This document shows, one piece after another, positions 18,303-27,530 of a stretch of 64,000 nt of DNA. Source of the DNA: Candidatus Frackibacter sp. WG13 (GTDB lineage: Bacteria; Bacillota; Halanaerobiia; Halobacteroidales; Acetohalobiaceae). Below the pieces are notes generated by a model. The model saw only the letters and a program-made list of their open reading frames with translations. It was not told the origin of the DNA and ran no database searches. The position numbers were made by a program, and so were the translations under genes. The stretch is taken from NCBI RefSeq assembly GCF_900114655.1, contig NZ_FOTT01000009.1:1-64000 (forward strand), in the 5' to 3' direction. The first letter of the stretch is position 1. The number at the start of each line of letters is the position of its first letter.

Positions 18303-18758
18303 TTAATACTTTTTTAAAACAGTCTCTAATTTATTGGCGGTTAAATTTCCATAAACTCTATCATTAATCATAATTGCTGGTGCAACTCCACAAACACCTA
18401 AACAACTTGTCAATTCTAAACTAAATTTATTATCTTCTGTTGTTTCACCAATATCAATACCTAACCTTTCTTTAACTTCCGTTAAAACATTCGTAGATCC
18501 TTTAACATGACACGGAGCACTTTCACAAACCCTGATTATATTCTCACCTTTTTCCTCAGTATCTAACAAGGTATAAAAAGTTGCTACACCATAAACCTTG
18601 CTTAAAGGTAGATCTAAGTATTTAGCTACTAACTCTAATACCTCTTCACTTAAATAACCTAATTTAGCTTGTACCTTATGCAAGACAGAAATTAAAGGGG
18701 TTGTCTCGGATTCAAAATTTTCTGTAATTTCTTTTATGCTCGCTTCCAACATTTCCAC
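18303..18758 (-). CDS. hylC: NuoE-like [2Fe-2S] subunit
   Basis: 151 residues. Thioredoxin-fold electron-transfer subunit. Binding cysteines are CESAPCH and CLGVCGVAP, with the helical N-terminus LISVLHKVQAKLGYLSEE typical of NuoE/HydC. It precedes the flavin subunit by 18 bases and completes the A-B-C trio of bifurcating-type hydrogenases and formate dehydrogenases. Confidence 0.94.
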   Translation of the reverse strand: MEMLEASIKEITENFESETTPLISVLHKVQAKLGYLSEEVLELVAKYLDLPLSKVYGVATFYTLLDTEEKGENIIRVCESAPCHVKGSTNVLTEVKERLGIDIGETTEDNKFSLELTSCLGVCGVAPAIMINDRVYGNLTANKLETVLKKY

Positions 18759-18766
18759 CTCCTAAC

Positions 18767-19126
18767 TTATTTATTATTAATTGACCATTCGCTTACAACT
18801 TGATTATTAACTATATGCTGCGCTACAACTTTGCGTGCTGATTCTGCATTTAAATTGCCATAAAGAACAACTGGTTGTTCAGCAGCTTTTACTTTGACTA
18901 AGGGTTCTTGCTGACAAAGACCTATACAGCCTGTATAAGTAACAGTCACATCATCTAATCCACGTGCCTCTAGTTCATCTAAAATAGCATCTGAAACATC
19001 TCTAGCCCCAGCAGCAATACCACAAGTACCCATTGCAATAGTAATCTTTACATTACTTTCCGCTGCTTCTGCTTCTTTAGACCTTATCTCTTCACGGAGC
19101 TTATTTAACTCCTCTAAAGACTTCAT
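18767..19126 (-). CDS. stand-alone [2Fe-2S] thioredoxin-like ferredoxin
   Basis: 119 residues. A short N-terminal helix and then a [2Fe-2S] thioredoxin-like domain with MGTCGIAAGA and YTGCIGLCQQEP supplying four cysteines. It is similar in fold to the N-terminal domain of the flavin subunit. First gene of the operon, eight bases before the NuoE-like gene, with GAGGAGGTG as ribosome site. Small ferredoxins of this type accompany HydABC-like clusters and probably move electrons within or to the complex. Confidence 0.9.
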   Translation of the reverse strand: MKSLEELNKLREEIRSKEAEAAESNVKITIAMGTCGIAAGARDVSDAILDELEARGLDDVTVTYTGCIGLCQQEPLVKVKAAEQPVVLYGNLNAESARKVVAQHIVNNQVVSEWSINNK

Positions 19127-19481
19127 TAAGTTACACCTCCTCTTTTACTCAAAATTAGATTCCTCCATTAAATAATTATGCCTTGAATATATTTAGTTAT
19201 GCAAGATAGAGTTAAAAACCAATTCAAATCCTCTCTAATTATGATTGTATTTTTTAATCACAATTGTATTTTCTCAATTATTATTATATATATAATTTTC
19301 TGAATTTATTTGTAGTTTTTAGTCTGAATTTGAATATAAAGGCAAACATAAATAAAATAATATACCAAGATTCACTTGGTATATTATTTTATTTAGCTAT
19401 TTTTCTAAAAATTCCTCTTTTATTGAATAAATAAATGAGTTTCAATCATTATACTGCATTCATTGTAAAATTAGATTAAAT
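19127..19481. other. intergenic between rex and formate dehydrogenase operon
   Basis: Contains a 20-bp AT-rich hairpin with loop ATTCA at 19350-19394, a likely terminator for rex. At about 19244-19262 an imperfect dyad (TTGTATTTTTTAATCACAA) resembles a Rex site and would suit control of the downstream redox operon, but it is a weak match. No gene seen. Confidence 0.45.
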
Positions 19482-20108
19482 CTATTTTCTTGATAAATGA
19501 TAGGCTAAACTAATCAAACCTATTGACAGATCCTCATTCCTTAATTCAATTTCATGAGGCACTTTAATATGAGTAGGCGCAAAGTTCCAAATAGCCTTTA
19601 CTCCGGCTTCAATTAATTCGTCAGCAATCCCTTGTGCATATTCAGCTGGCGCAGCAATAATTCCCATCTCTGCTCCGCTTTCTTTAACTACTTCAGTTAG
19701 ATTCTCTACATTACTAATCTCTACATCACCAAATTCTTCCCCAATCTTTTTAGAGTCGGCATCTAATACATAATTAATATTTAAACCTAACTTTCTAAAA
19801 CCACCGTAATTAACTAAAGCATGCCCTAAATGTCCAGCACCAACTAAGACTATTTCCCAATCCTGATTAAGTCCTAAAATCTTTCTAAGGTGTTTTAATA
19901 AGACTGGTACTTCATAGCCAACGCCTCGCCGACCAAATTCACCATAATAAGATAAATCTTTTCTTACTTGAGTAGATGGAATGCCAATTCGTTCACCTAG
20001 TTCTTTAGAAGAAATTACTTCTACATTCTTCTTATCTAATTTTTGCAAAGAACGATAATAAATAGGTAATCTTTCAATTGTTGTTGAAGGTGTTATTGCA
20101 TCTTTCAA
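19482..20108 (-). CDS. rex: redox-sensing transcriptional repressor Rex
   Basis: 208 residues. Rex represses fermentation and respiration genes when NADH/NAD+ is low and releases DNA when NADH binds. The winged helix (residues 1-80) has ISSKELGERIGIPSTQVRKDL and the YYGEFGRRGVGY wing; the Rossmann NADH domain begins with VGAGHLGHAL. Length is standard. It lies directly upstream of the formate dehydrogenase operon, and a Rex-like operator is also found in the nqr promoter at 30879, both plausible targets. Confidence 0.97.
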   Translation of the reverse strand: MKDAITPSTTIERLPIYYRSLQKLDKKNVEVISSKELGERIGIPSTQVRKDLSYYGEFGRRGVGYEVPVLLKHLRKILGLNQDWEIVLVGAGHLGHALVNYGGFRKLGLNINYVLDADSKKIGEEFGDVEISNVENLTEVVKESGAEMGIIAAPAEYAQGIADELIEAGVKAIWNFAPTHIKVPHEIELRNEDLSIGLISLAYHLSRK

Positions 20109-20363
20109 TTCTTTTCCCCCTTTCGTTTATTATATTTCTCACTAGCCCTAAATAGATAGAAAATTCAAATTACACATTTTCTATATATCAATAAAATCCT
20201 TGTCATGGCAATTCCTATTATATATATTACTACAAATATTTAAAAAATCCTTTTTTTCACAAATAAATTTATTCTTTAAGTCCTATTTTACTATTTATAA
20301 ATCACTTCTACAATACTAAACTTTATCTTTACATATACTATAATGTATATTATGATATTAATG

Positions 20364-20379
20364 AATGATAATTATCATT
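20364..20379. promoter_or_regulatory. Fur/PerR-like palindrome upstream of lgt
   Basis: AATGATAATTATCATT, a perfect dyad resembling the Fur-family box core TGATAAT-ATTATCA, five bases before the AGGGAGG ribosome site of lgt and after a TATAAT at 20339-20344. Could also be a small hairpin near the start. Confidence 0.45.
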
Positions 20380-20395
20380 TAGGGAGGTTTATCAA

Positions 20396-21142
20396 ATGTT
20401 AAAACCAGATTACATAGACCCTATTGCTTTCGAAATTGGTCCAATTTCTGTCCACTGGTATGGTATAATTATGGCTTCAGCTATCTTTTTAGGATTAATT
20501 ATTGCCTTAAGAGAGAGCGAGCACAAAAATTTAGATCCTGATCTCTTTCTAGACCTTATTATATTTGCTATTCCCATAGCCATTATCAGCGCTAGAGCTT
20601 ATTATGTCATCTTCCAATGGGATTATTATAGTCAGAATTTAAAAGATATAATCGCTGTATGGGAAGGTGGTCTAGCAATCCATGGCGCTCTAATTGGTGC
20701 CACCTTAACTACAATCATCTTCACTAAAGTTAAACAGATTAACTTTTGGAAGATCACAGATATAGCTGCTCCTAGCCTGATTTTAGGTCAAGCTATTGGA
20801 CGATGGGGTAACTTTATCAACCAAGAAGCTTATGGCTACAAGACTGACTTGCCATGGGCAATGTATATTGACGGTGCTTATCGCCACCCTACTTTTTTAT
20901 ATGAATCTATCTGGGATTTTTCAGTCTTTATATTCTTAATTTGGTTAAGAAAGCAGAAGTTTATTAAAAATGGTGAAGTCTTCTTAAGCTATATAATTGC
21001 CTATTCTTTTGGGCGTTTCTTCGTTGAAGCCTTTAGGACTGATAGCCTAATGTTAGGCCCCTTAAGAATGGCACAAGTGATTAGTATTGTATTAATCATT
21101 GCCGCTGGTAGTTTAATTTATTGGCGAAGAAAGCAGTATTAA
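20396..21142 (+). CDS. lgt: prolipoprotein diacylglyceryl transferase
   Basis: 248 residues. Integral membrane enzyme that attaches diacylglycerol from phosphatidylglycerol to the lipobox cysteine of prolipoproteins. About seven membrane helices; signature motifs WEGGLAIHGALIGA and GQAIGRWGNFINQEAYG, containing the catalytic His and Arg. Strong AGGGAGG site before the ATG. Transcribed alone on the plus strand and followed by a terminator. Confidence 0.97.
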   Translation: MLKPDYIDPIAFEIGPISVHWYGIIMASAIFLGLIIALRESEHKNLDPDLFLDLIIFAIPIAIISARAYYVIFQWDYYSQNLKDIIAVWEGGLAIHGALIGATLTTIIFTKVKQINFWKITDIAAPSLILGQAIGRWGNFINQEAYGYKTDLPWAMYIDGAYRHPTFLYESIWDFSVFIFLIWLRKQKFIKNGEVFLSYIIAYSFGRFFVEAFRTDSLMLGPLRMAQVISIVLIIAAGSLIYWRRKQY

Positions 21143-21164
21143 AATAACATCTTTAGAAATATAT

Positions 21165-21204
21165 AAAAAGCTGACTAGTCTAAATTTAGACTAGCCAGCT
21201 TTTT
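21165..21204 (+). terminator. terminator after lgt
   Basis: A 20-bp stem with one mismatch (AAAAAGCTGACTAG / CTAGCCAGCTTTTT ends) and flanking A and T runs; it can also serve the tRNA transcript coming from the other strand. Confidence 0.85.
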
Positions 21205-21257
21205 ATACTTAATCTTTTATATAAAGATAGATTTACATAATTTAAGGTAATTAAAAA

Positions 21258-21333
21258 TGGTGGCAAGACCCGGATTTGAACCGGGGACACGAGGATTTTC
21301 AATCCTCTGCTCTACCAACTGAGCTATCTCGCC
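21258..21333 (-). tRNA. tRNA-Phe (anticodon GAA)
   Basis: 76 bases with encoded CCA; anticodon stem-loop AGGATTGAAAATCCT. Acceptor GGCGAGA pairs TCTTGCC. Last of three tandem tRNAs. Confidence 0.97.
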
Positions 21334-21362
21334 ACATTCATTAATTATTTATTAGTTTTTAA

Positions 21363-21440
21363 TGGCGGGGATGACGGGATTTGAACCCGCGACCTCCGGC
21401 GTGACAGGCCGGTGTTGTGGACCAGCTCTACTACATCCCC
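21363..21440 (-). tRNA. tRNA-Asp (anticodon GTC)
   Basis: 78 bases with encoded CCA; anticodon stem-loop CCGGCCTGTCACGCCGG. Acceptor GGGGATG pairs CATCCCC. Middle of the tRNA cluster. Confidence 0.96.
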
Positions 21441-21460
21441 GAAATTCAACTATTATAAAA

Positions 21461-21536
21461 TGGTGGGCGAAACAGGACTTGAACCTGTGACCCCCTGCTT
21501 GTAAGGCAGGTGCTCTCCCAACTGAGCTATTCGCCC
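21461..21536 (-). tRNA. tRNA-Val (anticodon TAC)
   Basis: 76 bases with encoded CCA; anticodon stem-loop CCTGCCTTACAAGCAGG. Acceptor GGGCGAA pairs TTCGCCC (with one wobble). First of the cluster in transcription order. Confidence 0.97.
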
Positions 21537-21631
21537 ACATCATTCATCACTTACAGTTATATATAATACTATAATTATTTAAGTTTGTCAATAGTTTTTA
21601 GAGTTTTTATTTACCCTAATATATGGAAAAT

Positions 21632-21668
21632 AAAAAGGCCACCGTTGCTAATAAAAGGCGACCTTTTT
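21632..21668 (-). terminator. terminator after pabC
   Basis: On the minus strand AAAAAGGTCGCC pairs with GGTGGCCTTTTT (two G-U pairs) around a 13-base loop, followed by TTTTTATTTT. Confidence 0.8.
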
Positions 21669-21697
21669 AAGTTAAGCTACTTTTTAAGTTAAGCTAT
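21664..21697. repeat. 17-bp tandem duplication
   Basis: TTTTTAAGTTAAGCTAC (21664-21680) is repeated at 21681-21697 with one change in the last base. It overlaps the terminator arm and probably arose by slippage. Confidence 0.85.
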
Positions 21698-21713
21698 ATT
21701 TTTATTTAAGCTC

Positions 21714-22565
21714 TTATTGCGGTCGAGGGAACTTATCAAAAAGTTTTTCTGTAATAGAACCTGGCTTCCCTTCTCCTATCATTCTATTATCCACCTTAAC
21801 TATCGGTATAATCTCCACTGAAGTCACCGTGGCAAATACCTCATCGGCTGTATAAAGATCATATCGAGTCAAGTTATCTTCTTGTACCTCAAAGTTTAAA
21901 TCTCTGGCTAAGTCGATTACCGTCTGCCTAGTTACTCCTGCCAATAAACCGGCTGAAGTAGGAGGAGTTCTTAGATAGCCGTCTTTAACCATAAAGATAT
22001 TACTCACTGTACCCTCAGTTATAAACCCTTGTTGATTTAACATAATTCCATCATCAGCATTTGACATCTTAGCTTCAGCTTTAGCCAGAATATTATTTAG
22101 AAAATTACATGACTTTATTCTTGGACTTACTGTCTCACTATGATTCCTTCGAGTTGGAACAGTAATTACTTCCCAACCTTCAGAATGTAGTTTAGGGTCA
22201 GGGGGAGTTAGTGGTTTAGTAATAATCATTAAAGTAGGATTATTAGCTCCCATAGGACTAATCCCTACTTCTGATTCTCCTCGCGAAATACTTAACCTAA
22301 TATATGCGCTGTCTTTCTGTAAATCGTTTGCTACTAAAGTTCTATTAATTTCATTCTTTAATTCTTCTTTTGACCAAGGTATCTCTAACAAAATCGCTTT
22401 AGCAGAAGCAAATAGTCTTTCTAAATGCTCACTTAATTTGAAGATTTTATCTCCATAGGAACGCATCGTCTCAAAGATACCATCACCATATAAATATCCC
22501 CGGTCTAATGGAGAGATTCTCGCCTCTTCCACTGAAGAGATTTCACCATTGATATTAACCAGCAT
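21714..22565 (-). CDS. pabC: class IV aminotransferase, probable aminodeoxychorismate lyase
   Basis: 283 residues, fold-type IV PLP enzyme. PabC splits 4-amino-4-deoxychorismate to 4-aminobenzoate and pyruvate for folate. The catalytic lysine is in [12 protein letters not shown], and [18 protein letters not shown] and [14 protein letters not shown] are family motifs. The fold is shared with branched-chain and D-amino acid aminotransferases, so sequence alone is not decisive; its position, overlapping pabA by 11 bases at the end of pabB-pabA, favours PabC. Confidence 0.8.
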   Translation of the reverse strand: MLVNINGEISSVEEARISPLDRGYLYGDGIFETMRSYGDKIFKLSEHLERLFASAKAILLEIPWSKEELKNEINRTLVANDLQKDSAYIRLSISRGESEVGISPMGANNPTLMIITKPLTPPDPKLHSEGWEVITVPTRRNHSETVSPRIKSCNFLNNILAKAEAKMSNADDGIMLNQQGFITEGTVSNIFMVKDGYLRTPPTSAGLLAGVTRQTVIDLARDLNFEVQEDNLTRYDLYTADEVFATVTSVEIIPIVKVDNRMIGEGKPGSITEKLFDKFPRPQ

Positions 22566-23154
22566 AATCGATCATACTTTGGTCTAATTTTGGAAGTTCT
22601 AAAAAGTTCGCTAATAAATCATGCCCCGCTTTTGTTAAGATTGATTCTGGATGGAACTGCAAGCCTACAATATCATACTCTTTATGTTTGATTCCCATAA
22701 TCTCACCAGCTTCAGTTTCAGCAGTAATCTCGAAACAATCTGGGATGGTCTCACGTTTAATAATTAAAGAATGATACCTTGTAGCAATAAATGGTGACTC
22801 AATCTCTTCAAATATCCCTTCACCATTATGATAAACCTCCGAAGTCTTCCCATGCATTAAATTTTCAGCTCTAATAATATCACCGCCAAATACATGACCA
22901 ATGCATTGATGACCTAAACATATTCCCAAGATAGGAACTTTACCTTTGAAGTGTTTGACCACATCATTCGATATTCCTGCTTCTAAAGGCGTGCACGGAC
23001 CAGGAGAGATAATTATCTTCTCTGGAGCTAACTCTTCTATTTCTTCAATTGTAATCTTATCATTACGATGAACAACCATATCTGCACCCAACTGACCACA
23101 ATACTGAACTAAATTATAAGTAAACGAATCATAATTATCTATCATCAGAATCAT
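22555..23154 (-). CDS. pabA: aminodeoxychorismate/anthranilate synthase glutamine amidotransferase
   Basis: 199 residues. Class I glutaminase that supplies ammonia to PabB. Catalytic Cys in [15 protein letters not shown] and the His-Glu pair in [10 protein letters not shown]; the N-terminus [14 protein letters not shown] is typical. I chose ATG 23154, which has GAAGG eight bases upstream; GTG 23163 and ATG 23145 are in frame too. It overlaps the end of pabB. The subunit may also serve tryptophan synthesis, but no trp genes are near. Confidence 0.9.
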   Translation of the reverse strand: MILMIDNYDSFTYNLVQYCGQLGADMVVHRNDKITIEEIEELAPEKIIISPGPCTPLEAGISNDVVKHFKGKVPILGICLGHQCIGHVFGGDIIRAENLMHGKTSEVYHNGEGIFEEIESPFIATRYHSLIIKRETIPDCFEITAETEAGEIMGIKHKEYDIVGLQFHPESILTKAGHDLLANFLELPKLDQSMIDYAG

Positions 23155-24652
23155 TAAAATCACCTTCTTCTACAATAGTAATCGTCTTTAATAGTGCTTC
23201 TGCTTTCTTTAACGATTCTTCATACTCATTCTCCGGGATAGAATCATCAACTATTCCCGCTCCTGCTTGTACATATGCTCTACCATTCTTAATAACCATC
23301 GTTCTAATTACTATATTTAACTCCATCTCTTCACCAAAACCTAAGAAGCCAATAGCTCCAGTATAAGGACCTCGTCTAACCGGCTCTAACTCCTCAATAA
23401 TCTCCATAGTTCTAACTTTTGGTGCCCCAGTAATAGTTCCTCCCGGAAAGACTCCTCTTAAAATATCAAAGCGGTCTTTATCTTGATGCAACTTTCCCTT
23501 TACATTAGAGACTATATGAATAACATGTGAGTATTCCTCAATTACCATCAATTCATCAACTTCTACTGTTCCATAATCAGCAACTCGTCCTAAATCATTT
23601 CGTTCTAGATCGACTAGCATAATGTGCTCTGCTCTCTCTTTAGGATGATTAATTAATTCATCAGCTAACGCCTGGGTCTCTTCTGGGGTTTTCCCTCGTG
23701 GCCTAGTTCCAGCAATCGGCCTTGTTTCAACTTCCCCATTGAATGACCGAACTAATAGTTCTGGCGAAGAACTAACGATTTGTAATTCACCAAAATTCAA
23801 ATATGCCATATATGGCGAAGGATTTAACTTTCGTAAGACTTTATAGATAGTAAATGGCTCTTCAGTAACCGGTGCATCAACTCGAACTGATAAGTTAACC
23901 TGAAATATATCCCCAGCTTTAATATACTCTTTAGCCTGTCTTACTGCATCCGCAAAACCATCACGTGTAAAACTAGCGTTATAGTCTAAGTCATCTTCAT
24001 TAAACGTCAAATCCTTGAACTCTCTGATCTCATCTTGATATTCATTCTCTTCAATCTGCTTAATAATTAAGTCTATACTTTCTATAGCCCTTGTATATAG
24101 CTTTTCTACATCTTCTTGACCATCACCTAACATTAAATTAGAAACTACTATTAGTTCCTCAGCAAAATGATCAAATACAATTACTGTATCAGTAAATACA
24201 AAAAAGATTTCAGGGATTTCCAGGTCATCATCTGCATCGACCGGTAGTTCTTCAAAAAATCTTCCTACATCATAACTATAGTAACCTATTCCTCCACCAT
24301 GAAATTTAGGTAAACCATCTATCTTAACAGGATTATACTTATCTACAATCTCTTTTAATACTTCTAACGGCTTTTCATCATTAAATTCTAAAGTCTCATC
24401 TTCCTTCTTTATTCTAACTTCATTCCCCTTACTCCTGAAAGTCATAAATGGTTGATAGCCTAAGAAAGAATATCTGGCAATATTTTCTGGACCTTTACCA
24501 CTTTCTAATAAGAAAAAATCATCATCATCTCCATCTAATTTTTCAATAACTGAGATCGGTGTCTCATCACCTAGTGATACTTTACGATAAACCGGAATTA
24601 TATTTCCTTTCGCTTTCAATACCTCAACTTCTTTTTTAGTTGGAAAGTGCAA
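23135..24652 (-). CDS. pabB: aminodeoxychorismate synthase component I
   Basis: 505 residues. Converts chorismate and ammonia to 4-amino-4-deoxychorismate. Chorismate-enzyme core motifs: [22 protein letters not shown], and [17 protein letters not shown]. The N-terminal domain includes FLLESGKG, a segment shared with TrpE. Because TrpE and PabB look alike, the pabC neighbour decides in favour of folate. Start is TTG with AAGGGTGG seven bases upstream. Confidence 0.85.
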   Translation of the reverse strand: MHFPTKKEVEVLKAKGNIIPVYRKVSLGDETPISVIEKLDGDDDDFFLLESGKGPENIARYSFLGYQPFMTFRSKGNEVRIKKEDETLEFNDEKPLEVLKEIVDKYNPVKIDGLPKFHGGGIGYYSYDVGRFFEELPVDADDDLEIPEIFFVFTDTVIVFDHFAEELIVVSNLMLGDGQEDVEKLYTRAIESIDLIIKQIEENEYQDEIREFKDLTFNEDDLDYNASFTRDGFADAVRQAKEYIKAGDIFQVNLSVRVDAPVTEEPFTIYKVLRKLNPSPYMAYLNFGELQIVSSSPELLVRSFNGEVETRPIAGTRPRGKTPEETQALADELINHPKERAEHIMLVDLERNDLGRVADYGTVEVDELMVIEEYSHVIHIVSNVKGKLHQDKDRFDILRGVFPGGTITGAPKVRTMEIIEELEPVRRGPYTGAIGFLGFGEEMELNIVIRTMVIKNGRAYVQAGAGIVDDSIPENEYEESLKKAEALLKTITIVEEGDFNDSDDR

Positions 24653-24704
24653 GGATTTACCACCCTTTCTTGTTTTTTAAATTTTCTAACAATTATAAAT
24701 AAAT

Positions 24705-24935
24705 CTATAACCCCTCTTTAGCCCTAGCTATTTCTGTAGAACTATTAACTTTAAAGTCAGTTATTATTCTCTTGCCCCCTTCTACCTTAAATTTAGCTGT
24801 TATATACTGTCCCAATGCTTTTTTTAAGTCTACCTCACTTATATATTCTTCTACATTGCCGTCTATCCCTTTAATTTTAGCCTTATATTTCTTAACTGCC
24901 ATTGCTTTACCAAAGACATTACCTCTATCCACCAT
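24705..24935 (-). CDS. conserved small protein of unknown function
   Basis: 76 residues, basic, with no recognised family. The pattern KKYKAKIKGIDGNVEEYIS suggests a small beta-rich fold. I chose ATG 24935 with AGAAGG eight bases upstream; an in-frame ATG 30 bases further in is possible. It has a strong promoter (24970-24998) and is the first gene before pabB, 52 bases away, so it probably shares the pab transcript. Confidence 0.6.
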   Translation of the reverse strand: MVDRGNVFGKAMAVKKYKAKIKGIDGNVEEYISEVDLKKALGQYITAKFKVEGGKRIITDFKVNSSTEIARAKEGL

Positions 24936-24969
24936 TCCTACCACCTTCTTGTAAAATATTATATTTTTT

Positions 24970-24998
24970 ATTATACACTAACTTGAGTCATTTTGCAA
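24970..24998 (-). promoter_or_regulatory. sigma-A type promoter for the pab operon
   Basis: TTGCAA, 17 bases, TATAAT on the minus strand, about 35 bases before the first gene. Confidence 0.8.
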
Positions 24999-25038
24999 AC
25001 AAATGTTCCCAGATTCACAAGGTCTAATAAAAGTAAAA

Positions 25039-25074
25039 AACCATCGAAAGTGTAAGTTTACACTTTCGATGGTT
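25039..25074 (-). terminator. terminator after nqrF
   Basis: AACCATCGAAAGTGTAA, two-base loop, and the exact complement; followed on the minus strand by TTTTTTACTTTT. Confidence 0.92.
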
Positions 25075-25087
25075 AGAGATTGTTATT

Positions 25088-26182
25088 CTAGAACTTATCA
25101 AACATTACCTTTTCTGCTGGCATTCCGTGATCAACTAAGATGCGCTCTGCTGCATCGAGCATGACCGGTGGTCCACAGAGATATGATTCTGCATTCTCCA
25201 GTGACCCTTCCCTTTCATCTAATACATCAGTAACAAATCCGAAAGGCCCATCCCAGTTCTCTTTATCATCAGGAGTAGGGTCAGAAAGTGCAGGTATATA
25301 CTCAAAGTTATCATACTTCTCTTCAAGTTCTGCAAATCTATCTTCATAGTAAAGCTCATCTGAATTTCTGGCACCAAAGTAATATCTTGTCGGTCGAGGC
25401 ATTCCTAATTCATCTAAACGTTCAAGGATCCCTCTCATCGGTGCCATTCCAGCACCTCCTCCGATCAAGATAATCTCTCTATCGGATTCTTCATCGAGAT
25501 AGAAGTGACCGTAAGGCCCAGTGAACTTAACAGTATCCCCTTCCTCTAGAGCAAAGTGAATCCAACTAGTACAAAGGCCACCAGGTACTAATTTGATTGT
25601 AAACTGTAAAGCATTCTCGTCTCTAGCCATACTTGGTGGTGAAGCTATAGAGTAAGCTCGGAATACTTCAAAACCAGGAATCAGAAGCTGTGCATACTGC
25701 CCAGCTTTAAATTCAATTTCTGTTGGTTCTATCATTTTTAATCTAACATGCTTAACTGTAGGAGTTACATCCTTTAATACCTCTACTTCAGCAGTATATT
25801 CCTGTACGTCAAGTAATTCTTGAGCAACTTCAATCTTCATATCCTCACTAACTTTAACCTGACAAGCTAGCCTTACTCCTCTTTCTTCTTCTTCTGGACT
25901 GATGAAAGCCTCTTCGGTAGGAAGCATCTCGCCTCCACCTTCCTTCACTTCAACCTTACAGTGACCACAAGCTGCTTTTCCACCACAAGCGGCTGGAATA
26001 TGAATCTCATTATCTGATAAGATATTTAAGAGATTACCAGAACCAGCAACTGGAATATATTCTTCATCATTAACAGTAATCATCATCTGTTCCTGACTAG
26101 TAAGAAGATAATCAGCAATAGCCAGTACAGCTGCAACTCCAACGAAAATCGATGCTAATACATAAATTGGTTGTAGATTCAT
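25088..26182 (-). CDS. nqrF: Na+-translocating NADH:quinone reductase subunit F
   Basis: 364 residues. NADH entry subunit of Na+-NQR. N-terminal membrane helix (about 5-25), [2Fe-2S] ferredoxin with CGGKAACGHC and a fourth Cys in LACQV, then the ferredoxin-NADP-reductase module: FAD site FRAYSIASPP, NADH site GGGAGMAPMRGIL, C-terminal FDKF. Its presence, in place of an RnfB, marks the operon as Nqr. The gene starts directly after the nqrE stop. Confidence 0.95.
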   Translation of the reverse strand: MNLQPIYVLASIFVGVAAVLAIADYLLTSQEQMMITVNDEEYIPVAGSGNLLNILSDNEIHIPAACGGKAACGHCKVEVKEGGGEMLPTEEAFISPEEEERGVRLACQVKVSEDMKIEVAQELLDVQEYTAEVEVLKDVTPTVKHVRLKMIEPTEIEFKAGQYAQLLIPGFEVFRAYSIASPPSMARDENALQFTIKLVPGGLCTSWIHFALEEGDTVKFTGPYGHFYLDEESDREIILIGGGAGMAPMRGILERLDELGMPRPTRYYFGARNSDELYYEDRFAELEEKYDNFEYIPALSDPTPDDKENWDGPFGFVTDVLDEREGSLENAESYLCGPPVMLDAAERILVDHGMPAEKVMFDKF

Positions 26183-26767
26183 TTAGACATTCACCATCCC
26201 CCCGAAGCCCATAAAACCAAGGGCTAAAATACCAAGAATCACCATTACAATACCAGGTCCTTTCAGACCTTTTGGTATATCTCCAACTAATTCAAGCTTC
26301 TCTCTTATAGCAGCAACAATAGCAATTGCTACTAACCAACCCATTGATGAACCAAATGCAAAAACAAGTGTTGTTCCAAATGTATAGTTACGTAAAACCA
26401 TAAATAAGGATACAGAAAGTACAACACAGTTTACCGTAATAAGCGGTAAGAAGATTCCAAAAGCTCTATATAGAGCTGGAAGGAACTTCTCTAAAATCAT
26501 CTCTAAAAGCTGTACACTTGCTCCTATTGTTACAATAAATATAACATACGTTAAAATTGTACTATTCGTAGGTATCAAAATCAGATTATATATCGGCCAG
26601 TTAATTATAGCAGTCAGCATTACAACGAACGTTACTGACATTCCCATACCAACAGCCGTATTAAGGTTCTTTGATACCCCAATCATCGGACACATCCCAA
26701 GAATATAAGTCAATGCAATATTATGAGATGTAATCGTTGCTATAAAAATACTCAGAGATTCAGGCAT
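26183..26767 (-). CDS. nqrE: Na+-translocating NADH:quinone reductase subunit E
   Basis: 194 residues, six membrane helices. NqrE and NqrD form an inverted pseudo-symmetric pair that binds an intramembrane iron-sulfur centre through conserved cysteines, here YILGMCPMIG and ITVNCVVLS. RnfA is the homologue in Rnf complexes. Starts 66 bases after nqrD with AGGAGAAG as ribosome site. Confidence 0.94.
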   Translation of the reverse strand: MPESLSIFIATITSHNIALTYILGMCPMIGVSKNLNTAVGMGMSVTFVVMLTAIINWPIYNLILIPTNSTILTYVIFIVTIGASVQLLEMILEKFLPALYRAFGIFLPLITVNCVVLSVSLFMVLRNYTFGTTLVFAFGSSMGWLVAIAIVAAIREKLELVGDIPKGLKGPGIVMVILGILALGFMGFGGMVNV

Positions 26768-26833
26768 ATTACTTCTCCTCCATATATTTTAGTAATTTGA
26801 CCATTAATTTTAAAACCATCCAAAGAAACTACT

Positions 26834-27529
26834 TTATGCTGCTTCTGATAATAAATCCTCAGAAGTCTCAAGAGTAGCTCGACTATTCTTTGTATCGCCT
26901 TCCTCTTCTTCAAATATCTGACGTTCACGAACAGCCCAGGTTAATACTGCTAACAAGAAGAAACCACCTGGTGCCATAGCCATTACTACCCATTTTGTAA
27001 ATCCTTCTCCAACAACACTAACGCCCATTAACGTTCCAAAGGCAAGTACCTCTCTTATTACAGAGATTATAATTAAAACGATAGTATAACCCATACCATG
27101 AGCAAAACCATCCATTATCGAAAACTTAGCTGGATTCTTAGTAGCAAAGGCTTCCGCTCGTCCCATGATTAAACAGTTAGTTATAATCAAGGCAACGTAA
27201 GGACCTAAAGCCCGACTGATACTTGGATAAAAAGCTTTAAAGAACTGGTCTACTACAACTACAAATGCTGAAATCAAAATTACATAGGTAACTATTCTGA
27301 CACGATTTGGAATATACTTTTTAATCAATGAGGTAAGAACTGATGAAACCATTACAACAAAAGTAACCGCTAACCCCATAGCAATTCCATTTACTACTCT
27401 ATTAGTTACCGCTAACGCAGAGCAGATACCTAGTGCTGATAAAAGAACCGGGTTTTCAGACCAAATTCCGTCATACATAAGCGCAAATGGCTTAGTATAT
27501 TTAAACTTATAGTATAGCTTCTTTAACAT
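26834..27529 (-). CDS. nqrD: Na+-translocating NADH:quinone reductase subunit D
   Basis: 231 residues, six membrane helices, homologue of RnfE. Conserved cysteines in SALGICSALAVTN and IITNCLIMGRAEAFA. A hydrophilic acidic tail (EEEEGDTKNS) of about 25 residues extends past the usual end. One base separates it from nqrC. Confidence 0.94.
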   Translation of the reverse strand: MLKKLYYKFKYTKPFALMYDGIWSENPVLLSALGICSALAVTNRVVNGIAMGLAVTFVVMVSSVLTSLIKKYIPNRVRIVTYVILISAFVVVVDQFFKAFYPSISRALGPYVALIITNCLIMGRAEAFATKNPAKFSIMDGFAHGMGYTIVLIIISVIREVLAFGTLMGVSVVGEGFTKWVVMAMAPGGFFLLAVLTWAVRERQIFEEEEGDTKNSRATLETSEDLLSEAA

Positions 27530-27530
27530 C

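Noticed and set aside
19244-19262. Confident Rex box upstream of formate dehydrogenase
   Set aside because: Only about six of nine half-site positions match; kept as a weak candidate in the intergenic entry.
21352-21543. Open frame across the tRNA cluster
   Set aside because: It is antisense or sense read-through of tRNA-Asp and tRNA-Val sequence and has no ribosome site.
22555-24652. Anthranilate synthase trpE-trpG
   Set aside because: Sequence alone allows it, but the adjacent pabC and absence of other trp genes favour 4-aminobenzoate synthesis.
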